From assembly GCF_003096595.1 (NCBI RefSeq), contig NZ_QEKO01000001.1, positions 496,001-560,000 on the forward strand: a DNA stretch of 64,000 nt. Direction: 5' to 3'. Under the pieces are notes generated by a model, which saw only the letters and a list, made by a program, of their open reading frames with translations, had not been told where the DNA came from and did not search any database. This DNA is from Pusillimonas noertemannii (GTDB lineage: Bacteria > Pseudomonadota > Gammaproteobacteria > Burkholderiales > Burkholderiaceae_B). Positions 18,892 through 28,119 of the stretch are shown here, one piece after another (the first letter of the stretch is position 1; each line of letters begins with the position of its first letter). The translations under genes and the position numbers were made by a program.

Positions 18892-19155
18892 GAGAATATC
18901 GCCTGATGGCTTGAATTACATTTCTCGATATTAACGTAAATATATGTAACTTCTGTCGCATTTTTGGAACGGAAACAACTTTTACCTGAAACGTAAGCGG
19001 CGGCGGAAGTCTCATGGATTCAAGGTGGATGCTGGCGAATCTAGCGGCACGGCATCCAGCGAAGGCCTTCAGGCGTAAACTCTTTTGCGAATGTCCGACG
19101 GCTGGCCTCAGGCAGCCCGTCGGCGCCTCCATTTACAGACCGGAACGAGACAGCA
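18892..19155. promoter_or_regulatory. Divergent promoter region of autotransporter and TRIC-channel genes, AT-rich
   Basis: The first 100 bases are strikingly AT-rich for this genome. They include an inverted repeat TTACAT (18916-18921) / ATGTAA (18944-18949) flanking the sequence around ATTAACGTAAAT. AT-rich DNA upstream of a surface-protein gene is a usual target of nucleoid silencing or virulence regulators, but no specific site is recognisable. The right half is GC-rich and shows no gene. Confidence 0.5.
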
Positions 19156-19773
19156 ATGGTACTGATCGCCCTTTATGTGGTTGCCATCACCGCCGAAGCC
19201 ATGACGGCCGCCCTCTCGGCGGGCCGGCGCGACATGGATTGGGTAGGCGTGTGTGTCATTGCCTGCGTCACGGCATTGGGCGGCGGTTCGGTGCGCGACG
19301 TATTGCTGGGCCACTATCCCCTCACTTGGGTCAGGCATCCCGAATACCTGTGGATCACGGCCACCGCGGCGCTGGTGACGGCCCTGATCGCACCCGTCAT
19401 GCGCCGGTTGCACAGCCTGTTTTTGCTGCTGGACGCCCTGGGCCTGGTCGTGTTCACGGTAATAGGCTGCCGCATCGCCCAGGAAATGCAGTTGCCCACC
19501 ACCATCGTGCTGGTCAGCGGCATGATCACGGGCTGCGCCGGCGGGGTGCTGCGCGACGTCCTGTGCAACGACATTCCGCTGCTGTTTCGCAAAGAACTCT
19601 ACGCCAGCGTGTCGGGCCTGACCGGCGCGGTCTTTTTGGCTGCGCAGACCTTCGACATGCATTTGAACTCGGCCATGCTCATCGCCATGGTTTTCGGGCT
19701 GGCCATGCGCATCCTGGCCTTGCGCTACAACTGGCAGATGCCCAAGTTCGTCTATCGGGACGAATGGCGCTAG
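19156..19773 (+). CDS. TRIC/UPF0126-family membrane protein, probable cation channel
   Basis: This 205-residue protein has about seven hydrophobic segments and two copies of the family hallmark. The first is GGGSVRDVLLG (near residue 40) and the second GCAGGVLRDVLCND (near residue 130); the conserved glycines and arginine line the pore. The family (TRIC, formerly UPF0126, YadS-like) forms trimeric channels for potassium or other cations, and some bacterial members have been linked to glycine uptake. The start at 19156 begins directly at the first hydrophobic helix (MVLIALYVVAIT), while the longer open frame from 19014 is in another reading frame. It is divergent from the autotransporter and followed by a strong terminator. 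Confidence 0.9.
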   Translation: MVLIALYVVAITAEAMTAALSAGRRDMDWVGVCVIACVTALGGGSVRDVLLGHYPLTWVRHPEYLWITATAALVTALIAPVMRRLHSLFLLLDALGLVVFTVIGCRIAQEMQLPTTIVLVSGMITGCAGGVLRDVLCNDIPLLFRKELYASVSGLTGAVFLAAQTFDMHLNSAMLIAMVFGLAMRILALRYNWQMPKFVYRDEWR

Positions 19774-19823
19774 GGCCTGTTAACCGTAAAAGGGTAGAGC
19801 CCTTTTAGGGCTAACAGGCCCTA
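19771..19823. terminator. Bidirectional terminator between TRIC channel and PepSY genes
   Basis: The arms TAGGGCCTGTTA (19771-19782) and TAACAGGCCCTA (19812-19823) are exact complements. Between them lies a second small hairpin (AAAAGGG / CCCTTTT). The outer arm begins at the stop codon of the channel gene and ends at the stop codon of the opposing PepSY gene. Confidence 0.8.
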
Positions 19824-21449
19824 GGCCGAGGCGGCGCGCCTGCGCCGCCGCAGCCGTCGCCAGCCCAGCACGACGCCGGCGGCCGACACCACGATGCCGC
19901 CCAGGCTCAGCGCAATCAGGACCGCGTCGCGCAGTGTCCGTGTGTCGAGCAAGGCCGGCGTGTCCCAGCTATGCAGGAAATAGAACAGCCAGCGTCCGAT
20001 GCGCTGCGAGCGGGACAGGCTCATGCCCACCTGGCCGGTGTTCAGATCTATATAGACCCATGTATGTTCGGGGTCGTCGAAGCCCATGCGCAGGGCGGGC
20101 AGGCCGCGCACCAGGGCGCCGTTCATGGCCGCGGGATGTCGTTGGTAGTAATAGATATCGTGCTGGGCGACGAGGCTCGTCTGCATGGTTTGCGCAGGAA
20201 AGAGCCGCCGCGCGGCGGGCTCGACCTCTTCGGCCGTCCAGGCCCGCGCCACCACCAGGCCGCCTTCACGCAACTTGACGATGCGGCTATGGGCTCGTCT
20301 GTCGTGCGCCAGCACATAGGCTTGGCCGTCCAGGCGGTGCCAGGCAAGCTCTACCGGACGAAAGCCGTCTTCCCTGAGCGCGGCAATGATGCTCCGTGAG
20401 TCGGCCAGCGGGCCCAGGGGTGCATCCATGCTGCCGGCATAGGCCCGGAGGTCGGGCTTGCGTTCGGGCGAGAACACGCCCACGGGGTTCATGGACATGA
20501 GGCCGCTGAATATCCAGGTGCAGACAAAGCCGCCGAACAGCAGGCCCGCCACATGATGCCACTTCATCCAGGGTTCGCGATAGGGCGAGCGCGAGCCCGA
20601 TTTGTATCGATGGCTGAAGCGCCAGCGCCAGATGCCGACCAGCACCCCGCTGAGGGCGGAAACCGTACCCAACAGGGAAAGGACGATGACCGTCCACGAC
20701 CAGACCGGGTCGGACGACGTGCTGCGGAAGGCATAGAGCCAGTGCAGCCAGGCGCCGACGTAATTCCATCGCTGCTGCGCCGCCGGAGCGTCCAGCATCA
20801 CCTGTCCGGTGCGGGAAGAGATATAGAGCGTGACGGGCTCGGGGGCCGATATCTCGACCTTGTGCAGCGGGCGGTGGACGTCGAGGCTGCGCGAATGGGT
20901 CCACGTGTCTTCCTCGACGAGGCCCTGGTAAACCACAGGGGCTTGCGTTTGTGCCGCAGGCCATGGCGTGGCGACCGACGGTGCGTCTTGCCCTGAGTCG
21001 CCCGTTTGCCGCGAGGCGACTAGTTCGCCCGCGTGCCTGCCCGTGGCGCTCGTTCCCTGGGCAAACAGCCAGGCGGCCCGCATGGCGTCTTCGGCGCTTG
21101 CCGGACCTTTGTGCGGGACTCCCCTTGCGCCGTCGTAGACAGCCGGCCGGCCGGCGTCTTGAGCGACGTAGGCCGGCTTGCCGGCTATGGAGGTCAGGAC
21201 CAGCCCTGCGGAAGAACTCAATGTGCCGGCGCCGGCCCCGTCCGCCGCATCGTCCAGCGCCACGCAGCAGCTTTGCGGGTCCAGCTCGGGCAATGCAGCC
21301 AGCCGTTCCCAGGGCGTGAGCTTGGGATAGCCCACATACAGCATGACGATGCCGCTGACGAACCATAAAAGCATCAGCAGGCATCCGGCGATGCCCGTCC
21401 ACCGGTGCGCAAGATACATCAGGCGCTTTGCCTTCGAGGCCATGCTCAT
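19821..21449 (-). CDS. PepSY-domain membrane protein of iron-uptake loci (PiuB-like)
   Basis: A 542-residue inner-membrane protein. The N-terminal helix (YLAHRWTGIAGCLLMLLWFVSGIVMLYVG, seen in pieces) carries the conserved H-R-W-T-G of PepSY-associated membrane proteins. Further helices lie near residues 245-275, 315-335 and 505-525, with periplasmic PepSY-like segments between. Several conserved histidines sit at helix ends and could bind haem or metal. Such proteins accompany TonB-dependent receptors and are thought to reduce or help release ferric siderophores at the inner membrane. It starts 40 bases after the receptor gene, in the same direction, so they are very likely one operon. Confidence 0.85.
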   Translation of the reverse strand: MSMASKAKRLMYLAHRWTGIAGCLLMLLWFVSGIVMLYVGYPKLTPWERLAALPELDPQSCCVALDDAADGAGAGTLSSSAGLVLTSIAGKPAYVAQDAGRPAVYDGARGVPHKGPASAEDAMRAAWLFAQGTSATGRHAGELVASRQTGDSGQDAPSVATPWPAAQTQAPVVYQGLVEEDTWTHSRSLDVHRPLHKVEISAPEPVTLYISSRTGQVMLDAPAAQQRWNYVGAWLHWLYAFRSTSSDPVWSWTVIVLSLLGTVSALSGVLVGIWRWRFSHRYKSGSRSPYREPWMKWHHVAGLLFGGFVCTWIFSGLMSMNPVGVFSPERKPDLRAYAGSMDAPLGPLADSRSIIAALREDGFRPVELAWHRLDGQAYVLAHDRRAHSRIVKLREGGLVVARAWTAEEVEPAARRLFPAQTMQTSLVAQHDIYYYQRHPAAMNGALVRGLPALRMGFDDPEHTWVYIDLNTGQVGMSLSRSQRIGRWLFYFLHSWDTPALLDTRTLRDAVLIALSLGGIVVSAAGVVLGWRRLRRRRRAASA

Positions 21450-21489
21450 TCGGCCGCTCCTTTTTCTGTAGTCAGGCTCTGGGCCAGGC

Positions 21490-23652
21490 TTAGAAACGAT
21501 GGTTCAGCGTCAGTTCGAAGCGCCGCCCCGGCCCGTACAGCCACTGTGTCGGCGTGTAGTAGGCGGTGGTGTAATACGCCTTGTCGAACACGTTGTAGCC
21601 GCGCGCCGTAATTGTGGTGCGTTTGCCGGCCTGCCAGCGCAGCGCCAGGTCGGTACTGGTATACGAGGGCAGCTCCAGGGTGTTGGCGCTGTCGGCATAA
21701 CGCTTGCCCACATATTGCACTCCGCCCATGGCGGTCCAGCCGGGCCTGAAGTTCCAGCTCAGCCATACATTGGCAAGCTTCTGGGCGACATTGGGCGGAA
21801 CATTGCCCCGGCGCGACACCGCAGCGGGCGGCGAGCCGGTAGATTCATCGAAGTCGTCGTAGCGCGCGCGCAATATCGTGCCGTTGGCCTGCAGGCTCCA
21901 GCCGTGCGCGAGCTCCATGTCCAGCGACACCTCGATGCCGCGCGACGATTGCCCGCCCACTTGCACCCGCTGGCTGGGGTCGTTGGCATCGCGTGTAAGA
22001 AGATTGGTCTTCTTGATGTGGTAGGCGGCCAGCGTCCACTCGCCCTTGCCTTGCCAGAAACCCTGTTTCAGGCCCACCTCGATCTGCCGGCCTTCGGCCA
22101 TCTCGAACTCGCTGTTGGCGGGGCTGAGCATGAGCAGGACGCTGACGGGGTCCGCCGCCTGTGCGTATTGGGCATAAAGCGAAAGATCGGGGCTTACTTC
22201 GTAGACCGTTCCCAGGCGAAAGCCCACATTCGAGTAGCTGCGGTCCAGCGTGCGCGCGCCCATGATCAAGTCGTCGCGGCGCACGGTGGCGTGGTCGTAG
22301 CGCAAGCCGCCCAGCACCGACCACTGCGGCGTCAGCTTGAGCCGATCTTCCATGAACAGGGCGTATTGCACAGCCTCGTTGCGGTAGCGGGGCAGGGTGG
22401 GGACGTCGCTGTGGAACCAGCCCGGCACGGGGTCGTAAGGGTCGACCGGGCCAGAGCTGCCGGTATAGGTGTTGTTGCTGTGCTGGAAGCTGCTTCGATT
22501 CACATCGAAGCCGACCGAGAAGGTGTTGGGCAGCGAGCCGACACGCCCTTCGAAGGCCGCGTTGGCGGTCAGGCCGGTCTGCTTCTGGTCGTGATGGATC
22601 TCGGTGTTGTCCGAGCGGTCGACCAGGCCCGAAGCGGGGTTGTAGACATAGCGTTCAGCATTGCGCCAATCGCGCTTGCTGCGCACATGATAAAGCCGGG
22701 CACGCACCGTGGCCGATTGACCAGGCGTCCACAGGGCATCGAGTTCCGTCCATTGGTCGCGGTAGCGTATGGTGCCGTCCTCGACGTTGTAGTTCTTCTC
22801 GCGCAGGGCATCCAGTTGCCGTCCCTCGACCAGCGGCGTGCCGAAATAGGCCATGGGCTTCTGGTAGCCATAGGCGTGGCTGAGCTTCAGGCTCAGGTCG
22901 CGGGAGGCCTCCCACTGGAGGGCGCCCGAGAATGTGGCGTCGCGCGACTCGCCCCGGTCCACCCAGTTGTCCGATCGGTTGCCGCTCAGGTTGAGGCGAT
23001 ACGACAGCGTGTCGCTGAGGCTGCCGCTGCTGTCCAGGCCCAGCCTTGCGGTGTCGCGCGTGCCGATGCCGGCCTGGACTTCATTCTCGATGGGCCCGTG
23101 CCTGGGCTTTCTTGGCACGATGTTCACGACGCCGCCTATGGCGCCGTCCCCGTATATGACCGAGGCGGGCCCGCGCAGCACCTCGATGCGCTCGACCGAC
23201 CAGGTGTCGAAGGGAAAGGTCACGCCCACGCCGCCATACTGGCGCAAGCCGTCATACAGCCGCATGACCGAGGTGCTGTCCGTGAAGCCGCGCGACGAAA
23301 GCGACGATCCGCCGTTGCCCGGATGGCCCATGGCGCTGATGGCGCCCGCGCGGGTAATGGCCTCCGTCACGTTGGCCTGGCCGCGTTCCTCGATCTGGCG
23401 GCGGTCGATGACATCGATGCTGGCGGGCGTCTCGCGTGGCGCCAGGTTCAGGTTCGATCCGGTCTGGGCCGGCCTGTCGAGCTTGGGGGCCTGGTCGCTG
23501 GACACGACGATGGGGGCAAGCGTGTCGGGCTGGTCTTGTGCCAGGCCCTGAACTGGCCCAAGGGCCAGTGCCGCGGCAAAGCCGATCACGGCTGGCCGGG
23601 CGCTGCGGGCGCCGGACGCCCGCCTGCAAATCATGAAAGAAGTGGCTTTCAT
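21490..23652 (-). CDS. TonB-dependent outer-membrane receptor, probable ferric siderophore type
   Basis: A 720-residue receptor. A signal peptide ends at about GLAQ, then comes a plug domain (about residues 45-165) with the classic TPASIDVIDRRQIEERG opening, RGF, and VERIEVLRGPASVIYGDGAIGGVVNIV. A 22-strand barrel ends in GRRFELTLNHRF with the terminal phenylalanine. The plug wording is typical of ferrichrome/coprogen-like siderophore receptors, but many members move copper or other complexes, so the ligand is open. It lies between a DUF2946 gene and a PepSY gene in the same direction, an arrangement common in metal-responsive operons of Bordetella relatives. No convincing Fur box was found in the 186-base gap upstream. 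Confidence 0.92.
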   Translation of the reverse strand: MKATSFMICRRASGARSARPAVIGFAAALALGPVQGLAQDQPDTLAPIVVSSDQAPKLDRPAQTGSNLNLAPRETPASIDVIDRRQIEERGQANVTEAITRAGAISAMGHPGNGGSSLSSRGFTDSTSVMRLYDGLRQYGGVGVTFPFDTWSVERIEVLRGPASVIYGDGAIGGVVNIVPRKPRHGPIENEVQAGIGTRDTARLGLDSSGSLSDTLSYRLNLSGNRSDNWVDRGESRDATFSGALQWEASRDLSLKLSHAYGYQKPMAYFGTPLVEGRQLDALREKNYNVEDGTIRYRDQWTELDALWTPGQSATVRARLYHVRSKRDWRNAERYVYNPASGLVDRSDNTEIHHDQKQTGLTANAAFEGRVGSLPNTFSVGFDVNRSSFQHSNNTYTGSSGPVDPYDPVPGWFHSDVPTLPRYRNEAVQYALFMEDRLKLTPQWSVLGGLRYDHATVRRDDLIMGARTLDRSYSNVGFRLGTVYEVSPDLSLYAQYAQAADPVSVLLMLSPANSEFEMAEGRQIEVGLKQGFWQGKGEWTLAAYHIKKTNLLTRDANDPSQRVQVGGQSSRGIEVSLDMELAHGWSLQANGTILRARYDDFDESTGSPPAAVSRRGNVPPNVAQKLANVWLSWNFRPGWTAMGGVQYVGKRYADSANTLELPSYTSTDLALRWQAGKRTTITARGYNVFDKAYYTTAYYTPTQWLYGPGRRFELTLNHRF

Positions 23653-23838
23653 GGCTGTTTCCTGATGAGTCGCGGTCTAGTCGATGCGGGCGGCGGCGCT
23701 TGGCCGTTCGCCGGGCATGGGAAAAGAGCGCGGTGCCGCCCAGGCCGTGGCCGGACAGCATGCATGATTGAGATAAAGGAGCTTGCCCGCGGGATGCACC
23801 GGCTGGAAGCAAGCGGTGCTGCGCGGGCGGGGGCAGGA

Positions 23839-24234
23839 TCAGGAAACGGCTGGAGGAGCCCTGGCGAGTGGAATGTTCCAGGCAATCGAGCCCGGCACCG
23901 CCGTGGTTTCGGCCTGGGCGATGCGCAGCACCACGGCATTGCTTGCCACGGGTGCAAGCACGGAAGGCTGGGGCGTTGTAGACGGCTGGAAGCAAAGCAG
24001 GCAGTGGCCCTGGCCCTGGTGCGTTCCGCCGTCATCGGTAAGCGGCGGGTCGCCATCGACCTGGATGGCGACGAGCTCGGGGCCGGTCGCACTGCAAAGC
24101 TGGGTCCATACCGTGCGCGATGCCTCATGCCCGCCCAGGGCCATTCCGAGGGAAGGCGCCAGCGTTGCAATCAGGAAGGCAAGAAGGACGAACCAGCTGG
24201 TGGGCCGTTGCGCTTTGAGGCGTGCCATGGGCAT
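23839..24234 (-). CDS. DUF2946 family protein
   Basis: A 131-residue protein with an N-terminal hydrophobic segment (WFVLLAFLIATLAPSLGMAL) that serves as signal or anchor. It then has a short periplasmic domain with the family motif HCLLCF (CxxC preceded by His) near residue 78. DUF2946 proteins occur next to TonB receptors and copper-handling genes; the His/Cys motif suggests metal binding, but no biochemical function is established. The start may be ATG 24234 or ATG 24228; neither has a clear ribosome-binding site. It is the first gene of the DUF2946-receptor-PepSY set. Confidence 0.8.
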   Translation of the reverse strand: MPMARLKAQRPTSWFVLLAFLIATLAPSLGMALGGHEASRTVWTQLCSATGPELVAIQVDGDPPLTDDGGTHQGQGHCLLCFQPSTTPQPSVLAPVASNAVVLRIAQAETTAVPGSIAWNIPLARAPPAVS

Positions 24235-24322
24235 GGAGGTACTTGGCTAACCGCGAAATGTTAGCACGCCCTGCAGGGGCATTGCAGCCCCCGGAGCCCT
24301 GTGGCCGGCCTTGTGGAGGCGC

Positions 24323-25648
24323 TCAGCCGCGCAGTCCGTTCCAGAGAATGAAGCCGATGGCGATGGGCGTGATCAGGCCGATGAGCAGGCGGCGCCAGGC
24401 GGCCAGCGCGGACTGCCGCGGCGCCCCGTGCCATTCTTTCTGCAGGACATGCCAGATGACCCAGCCTGCAAACAGCGCCGTGAACAAACCGCCTACGGGC
24501 AGCATGACATTGGTGGCAATGGTGTCGAGCCACTCGAAGGCATTGCGTTCACCCCACTGCAGCGCCGGCATGCCTGTCATGCTCAGCGAGGCGAGCACGC
24601 CGACCAGGAACAGGCCGATTCCGGCTATGGCGCAGGCGGCCCGGCGGCCCTGGCCCGCGTGTTCCATCAGGAAGGCCACCACCACCTCGAGCATGGAGAT
24701 GGAGGAGGTAAGGGCCGCGATGAAGAGCAGCGCGAAAAAGACGGTGCCGAACAAATTGCCCCATGGCAGGTATGAAAACACCATGGGCATGGTGACGAAG
24801 GTAAGGCTGGGGCCGGCGCCCTGGTCGAGTCCCAGCGCATAGGCCGGCGGCAGCACGAGCAGGCCGCCCATCACGCAACTGAGCAGGGTCAGCAGCGCCA
24901 CGGTCAGGGCCGAGCGATTGAGGTTGGCGCTGGCCGGCAGGTAGGAGCCGTAGGTGGTCATGATGCCCAGGGCCAGCGACAAAGTGAAGAAAGAAAGGCC
25001 CAGGGCGTCAAGCACGGACTGCATGGTCAGGCCGGCGAAGTCGGGGACCAGGAAGGCCGAGACGCCGGCCCAGGCGCCGGGCACCATCAGCCCGCGCACG
25101 ATCAGCAGGCACATCATCAGGAAGAGGCAGGGCATCAGCACCTTGGAGATGCGTTCGATGCCGCCTTGCACTCCGCCCACCACGCCGCCAACGGTGGCCA
25201 GCATGAACAGCGCATGATAGAAGAGCGGCAGCCACGGGTGTTCGGCCAGGGCGGAAAAATTGGCGCGCAATAGGTCGGGGTCGCGCGTAAGCGCCGTGGT
25301 CATGGTCTGCCAGATGTAGGCAATGGTCCAGCCGCCCACCACGCTGTAGTACGACAAAATGGTGGCGCTGGCCAGCACGCCCAGCAGTCCCACCAGCCCC
25401 CAGCCGGTTCCGCCCAGCTTGCGGTAGGCGCCGAAGGCCCCCGCATTGCCGGCGCGGCCTATCGTCATCTCGACGCGCAGCAGGCCAAGGCCTATGGTAA
25501 GGGTAAGCAGGGTGAACAGCAGCAGGAAGGCGCCGCTTCCCTGGTGGGCGGTAACGTAAGGGAATTTCCAGATGGCGCCCAGGCCCACGGCCGAGCCGGT
25601 GGCGGCAAGAATGAAGCCTAGATTCGATCCCCATTGGGCACGGTCCAT
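24323..25648 (-). CDS. Sodium-dependent neurotransmitter-symporter (NSS/LeuT) family transporter
   Basis: This 441-residue protein has about eleven transmembrane helices and the family's first-helix signature (WGSNLGFILAATGSAVGLGAIWKFPY, read in parts), which forms the Na+ and substrate sites. Helix 6 and the later SFFTLSLALGIMTTYGSY segment are also typical. The short bacterial members such as LeuT and MhsT import hydrophobic amino acids with sodium. The substrate cannot be read from sequence. It is followed by unrelated metal-uptake genes and preceded by a glutathione S-transferase gene 32 bases upstream, so a shared transcript is possible but not functionally obvious. Confidence 0.92.
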   Translation of the reverse strand: MDRAQWGSNLGFILAATGSAVGLGAIWKFPYVTAHQGSGAFLLLFTLLTLTIGLGLLRVEMTIGRAGNAGAFGAYRKLGGTGWGLVGLLGVLASATILSYYSVVGGWTIAYIWQTMTTALTRDPDLLRANFSALAEHPWLPLFYHALFMLATVGGVVGGVQGGIERISKVLMPCLFLMMCLLIVRGLMVPGAWAGVSAFLVPDFAGLTMQSVLDALGLSFFTLSLALGIMTTYGSYLPASANLNRSALTVALLTLLSCVMGGLLVLPPAYALGLDQGAGPSLTFVTMPMVFSYLPWGNLFGTVFFALLFIAALTSSISMLEVVVAFLMEHAGQGRRAACAIAGIGLFLVGVLASLSMTGMPALQWGERNAFEWLDTIATNVMLPVGGLFTALFAGWVIWHVLQKEWHGAPRQSALAAWRRLLIGLITPIAIGFILWNGLRG

Positions 25649-25679
25649 GCGATTCCTTTGCAGCGGCTACGGCGGTCGC

Positions 25680-26300
25680 TCAGGTAAGCGGGATGATCAC
25701 GATCTTCTGGTAGGCGGGCCTTTCCGCCAGTCGTTGGTACCATGCCTGGAAATGGGGCAGCTCGGGCCGCTGGATGGGCATGTTGAACCACGAATAGGCG
25801 ATGCAGCCAAGGGGAATGTCGGCCACGCCGAACGACTCGCCCGACAGGTAGGGCTGGCCGGCGAGCGCATGGTCGGCCATGGCCAGAAGGCGCGAGAGTT
25901 CCTGCAGGCCTTTTTCGGCGGCGGCATGGTCGCGCTGCTCGGGGGCCAGCCGCACGGTATTCCAGAACAGCTGGCGATAGGGCTCCATGATCGAGCTTGC
26001 CACCCAGTCCATCCACATCTCGAGCCGTGCGCGCTCCGCCGCGCCGGCGGGATACAGGTGGACGGCGCCTTGCCTGGCCGCCAGATAGCGCACGATGACG
26101 TTGGATTCCCAGAGCACCAGGCCGTCGTCTTCAAGGGTGGGAATCAGGCCGTTGGGGTTGAGCGCCCGGTAGGCCGGTTCGTTGACGATGCCGAAGGGCC
26201 CGCCCGCATCGATGCGCTCGTACGAAAGGCCAAGCTCTTCGGCGCACCACAGCGCCTTCTTGACGTTGACCGAATTGGTCCTGCCCCAGATCTTCAGCAT
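25680..26300 (-). CDS. Glutathione S-transferase
   Basis: This 206-residue cytosolic GST starts at ATG 26300 with an AAGGAG site immediately upstream. The N-terminal thioredoxin fold carries WGRTNSVNVKKALWC, where the serine near residue 9 is the likely glutathione-activating residue. NGLIPTLEDDGLVLWESNVIVRYL is the glutathione-binding loop with the cis-proline and the Glu-Ser pair. The C-terminal helical domain has the usual GVADIPLG motif. The type resembles theta/beta-like bacterial GSTs. It lies 43 bases downstream of gshA, which makes glutathione, so synthesis and use of glutathione may be co-expressed. Confidence 0.9.
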   Translation of the reverse strand: MLKIWGRTNSVNVKKALWCAEELGLSYERIDAGGPFGIVNEPAYRALNPNGLIPTLEDDGLVLWESNVIVRYLAARQGAVHLYPAGAAERARLEMWMDWVASSIMEPYRQLFWNTVRLAPEQRDHAAAEKGLQELSRLLAMADHALAGQPYLSGESFGVADIPLGCIAYSWFNMPIQRPELPHFQAWYQRLAERPAYQKIVIIPLT

Positions 26301-26343
26301 GGCGGCTCCTTGAGGTGGGTGCCCGCGTCGGCGGCGGGCGGGT

Positions 26344-27924
26344 TCAGGCCGCTGCGGCGGGGCGCAGCAGGCCGGCGTGATACCGTGCAACGTAGTCGTC
26401 GAAGCTTTCGGTATCGCTTTGTTCGAGTTGCGCCTGGGCGCGCAATGATTCGGCCGCGGCCTGCTCGAATTGGCTGAGGGTTTGCGCGTCGAGCGGCGAC
26501 GCCAGCAGCGCATCGCGATGGGCGCGGCTTTGGCGCAAGGTGAATTCATGCAGGCCGATGCCTTCGTCGCGCATCTGCCGCAGCAGTGTGGCCGAGGGCG
26601 TGGATTCGGGCTCGTCGATTTTTTTCTGTTGCGCCAGCACGGCCTGCCTGTGGGGCTTGCCGGGGGCGTCGGTGTCGAGCAGATCGGCGTAGCCGAGCAT
26701 GCGCTCGAGCAGTTCGGTGCCCCAGTCGCGCAGGCTTATGGGCCCGTCGCGGCGCGCCAGCACGAGGCCGGGCTTGCGGCCCTCATTGGAGACGACGGCG
26801 AAGTTGTCGTGGCTGTCGCGGCAGAAGCCGTTCTGGGGAAAGAAGGGGCTGTCTTCTACCGCACAGAACAGCAGGAAGGTGTCCATGAAACGGCTGGTCT
26901 CGGCGCTGATGCCCAGGGGTTCGTAAGGGTCGATGTCGAGGCAGCGCACCTCGATGTATTGGACGCCGCGGGCCGCAAGGGCGGTCGAGGGGCGCTCGCA
27001 GCGTTCGATGCTGCGTTTGGGCCGGATGCTGGAGTAGAACTCGTTCTCGATCTGCAGCACATTGGTGTTGAGCTGTATCCATTGCCCGTTGCGGTGGGTG
27101 CCGATGGCCTGGTAGGCGGGCCAGGGCGTGGTGACCGCGTCGTAGATGCGCTTCAGGAAGGTCTCGATGTCGTTGTAGCAAAGCTGCAGTTCGGACTGCG
27201 CCTTGTCTTTGTTGTTGTAGCCCAGGTCGCTCATGCGCAGGCTGGTGGCATGCGGCAGGTACAGGGTGTCGGCGTCGAGAGCATGCAGATCGTGGGGAGC
27301 ATCGCCCAGGAAACCGCGCGATACGGCGGGCGAGGCGCCGAACAGGTACATCAGCAGCCACGAATAGCGGGTGAAATTGCGTATGAGCGCCAGATAGCCC
27401 TTGGAGCGCCGTTCGGCGGGGCTTGCACCCTCGGTGTTCAGCACGTCCCAGATGTCGTCGGGCAGCGAAAAGTTGTAGTGGATGCCCGCGATGCACTGCA
27501 TGGCCTTGCCGTAGCGCTCGGCCAGGCCCCGCCGATACACATGCTTGAGCATGCCTGTGTTCGAGGTGCCGTACCAGGCGATGGGGATGTCGGGCTCGGC
27601 CGGCAGGCGGCTGGGCATGGACTGGTTCCAGATCAGTTCGTCGCCGATTCCGGCCGCCACGAACTTGTGCACGTCTTCGAGCTCGGCCAGCAGGGCGGGC
27701 ACGGTGTTGTGGGTGCCCGTAATGAGCTCGAGCAGGGCTTCGGAATAATCGGTGGTGATATGCGGGTTGGTCAGCGCGCTGCCCAGGCCGGCGGGATGGG
27801 GCGTAAGGGCCAGGTCGCCGCTTGCGTCCACGCGCAGGCCTTCTTTTTCGATGCCGCGAAGCATGCCCGCGAGCATCGGAATGTGGGGCCGCAGCAGGCT
27901 GTGGCGTGGAGGGTTGTCAGTCAT
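26344..27924 (-). CDS. gshA: Glutamate-cysteine ligase
   Basis: The first enzyme of glutathione synthesis joins glutamate and cysteine with ATP. The 526-residue length and the sequence GIEKEGLRVD near the N-terminus, TDYSEALLELITG, and the EVRCLDIDPYEPLGI segment are typical of the gamma-proteobacterial type 1 enzyme that also occurs in betaproteobacteria. The start at 27924 (MTDNPPRHSLLRPH) is preceded by AAAGAATCC. A GST gene follows 43 bases downstream. Confidence 0.95.
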   Translation of the reverse strand: MTDNPPRHSLLRPHIPMLAGMLRGIEKEGLRVDASGDLALTPHPAGLGSALTNPHITTDYSEALLELITGTHNTVPALLAELEDVHKFVAAGIGDELIWNQSMPSRLPAEPDIPIAWYGTSNTGMLKHVYRRGLAERYGKAMQCIAGIHYNFSLPDDIWDVLNTEGASPAERRSKGYLALIRNFTRYSWLLMYLFGASPAVSRGFLGDAPHDLHALDADTLYLPHATSLRMSDLGYNNKDKAQSELQLCYNDIETFLKRIYDAVTTPWPAYQAIGTHRNGQWIQLNTNVLQIENEFYSSIRPKRSIERCERPSTALAARGVQYIEVRCLDIDPYEPLGISAETSRFMDTFLLFCAVEDSPFFPQNGFCRDSHDNFAVVSNEGRKPGLVLARRDGPISLRDWGTELLERMLGYADLLDTDAPGKPHRQAVLAQQKKIDEPESTPSATLLRQMRDEGIGLHEFTLRQSRAHRDALLASPLDAQTLSQFEQAAAESLRAQAQLEQSDTESFDDYVARYHAGLLRPAAAA

Positions 27925-28119
27925 TAGAGGATTCTTTCGCTTGATACGATGTTTGGGGCGATTTTACCCGAGCACCTGGGTCGCCTTGAAACGGCGGGCC
28001 GCGCGGCTCTGGGGCTTGTCCAGGGCTTGCGTCGAGGCTTCCCTTAAAATGCCCGGATGGCTTTATTGTCGGCGATTTTCGGCTCAAAGGCAGGAATTCG
28101 TCGCTGCGGGGTTTCAGGC

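Noticed and set aside
23653-23838. Fur box upstream of the TonB receptor
   Set aside because: TGATTGAGATAAAG near 23766 has only partial likeness to the 19-base consensus and lacks dyad symmetry.
21499-24264. 921-residue plus-strand frame opposite the TonB receptor
   Set aside because: It is antisense to the receptor and DUF2946 genes and crosses their gap; no known family is visible.
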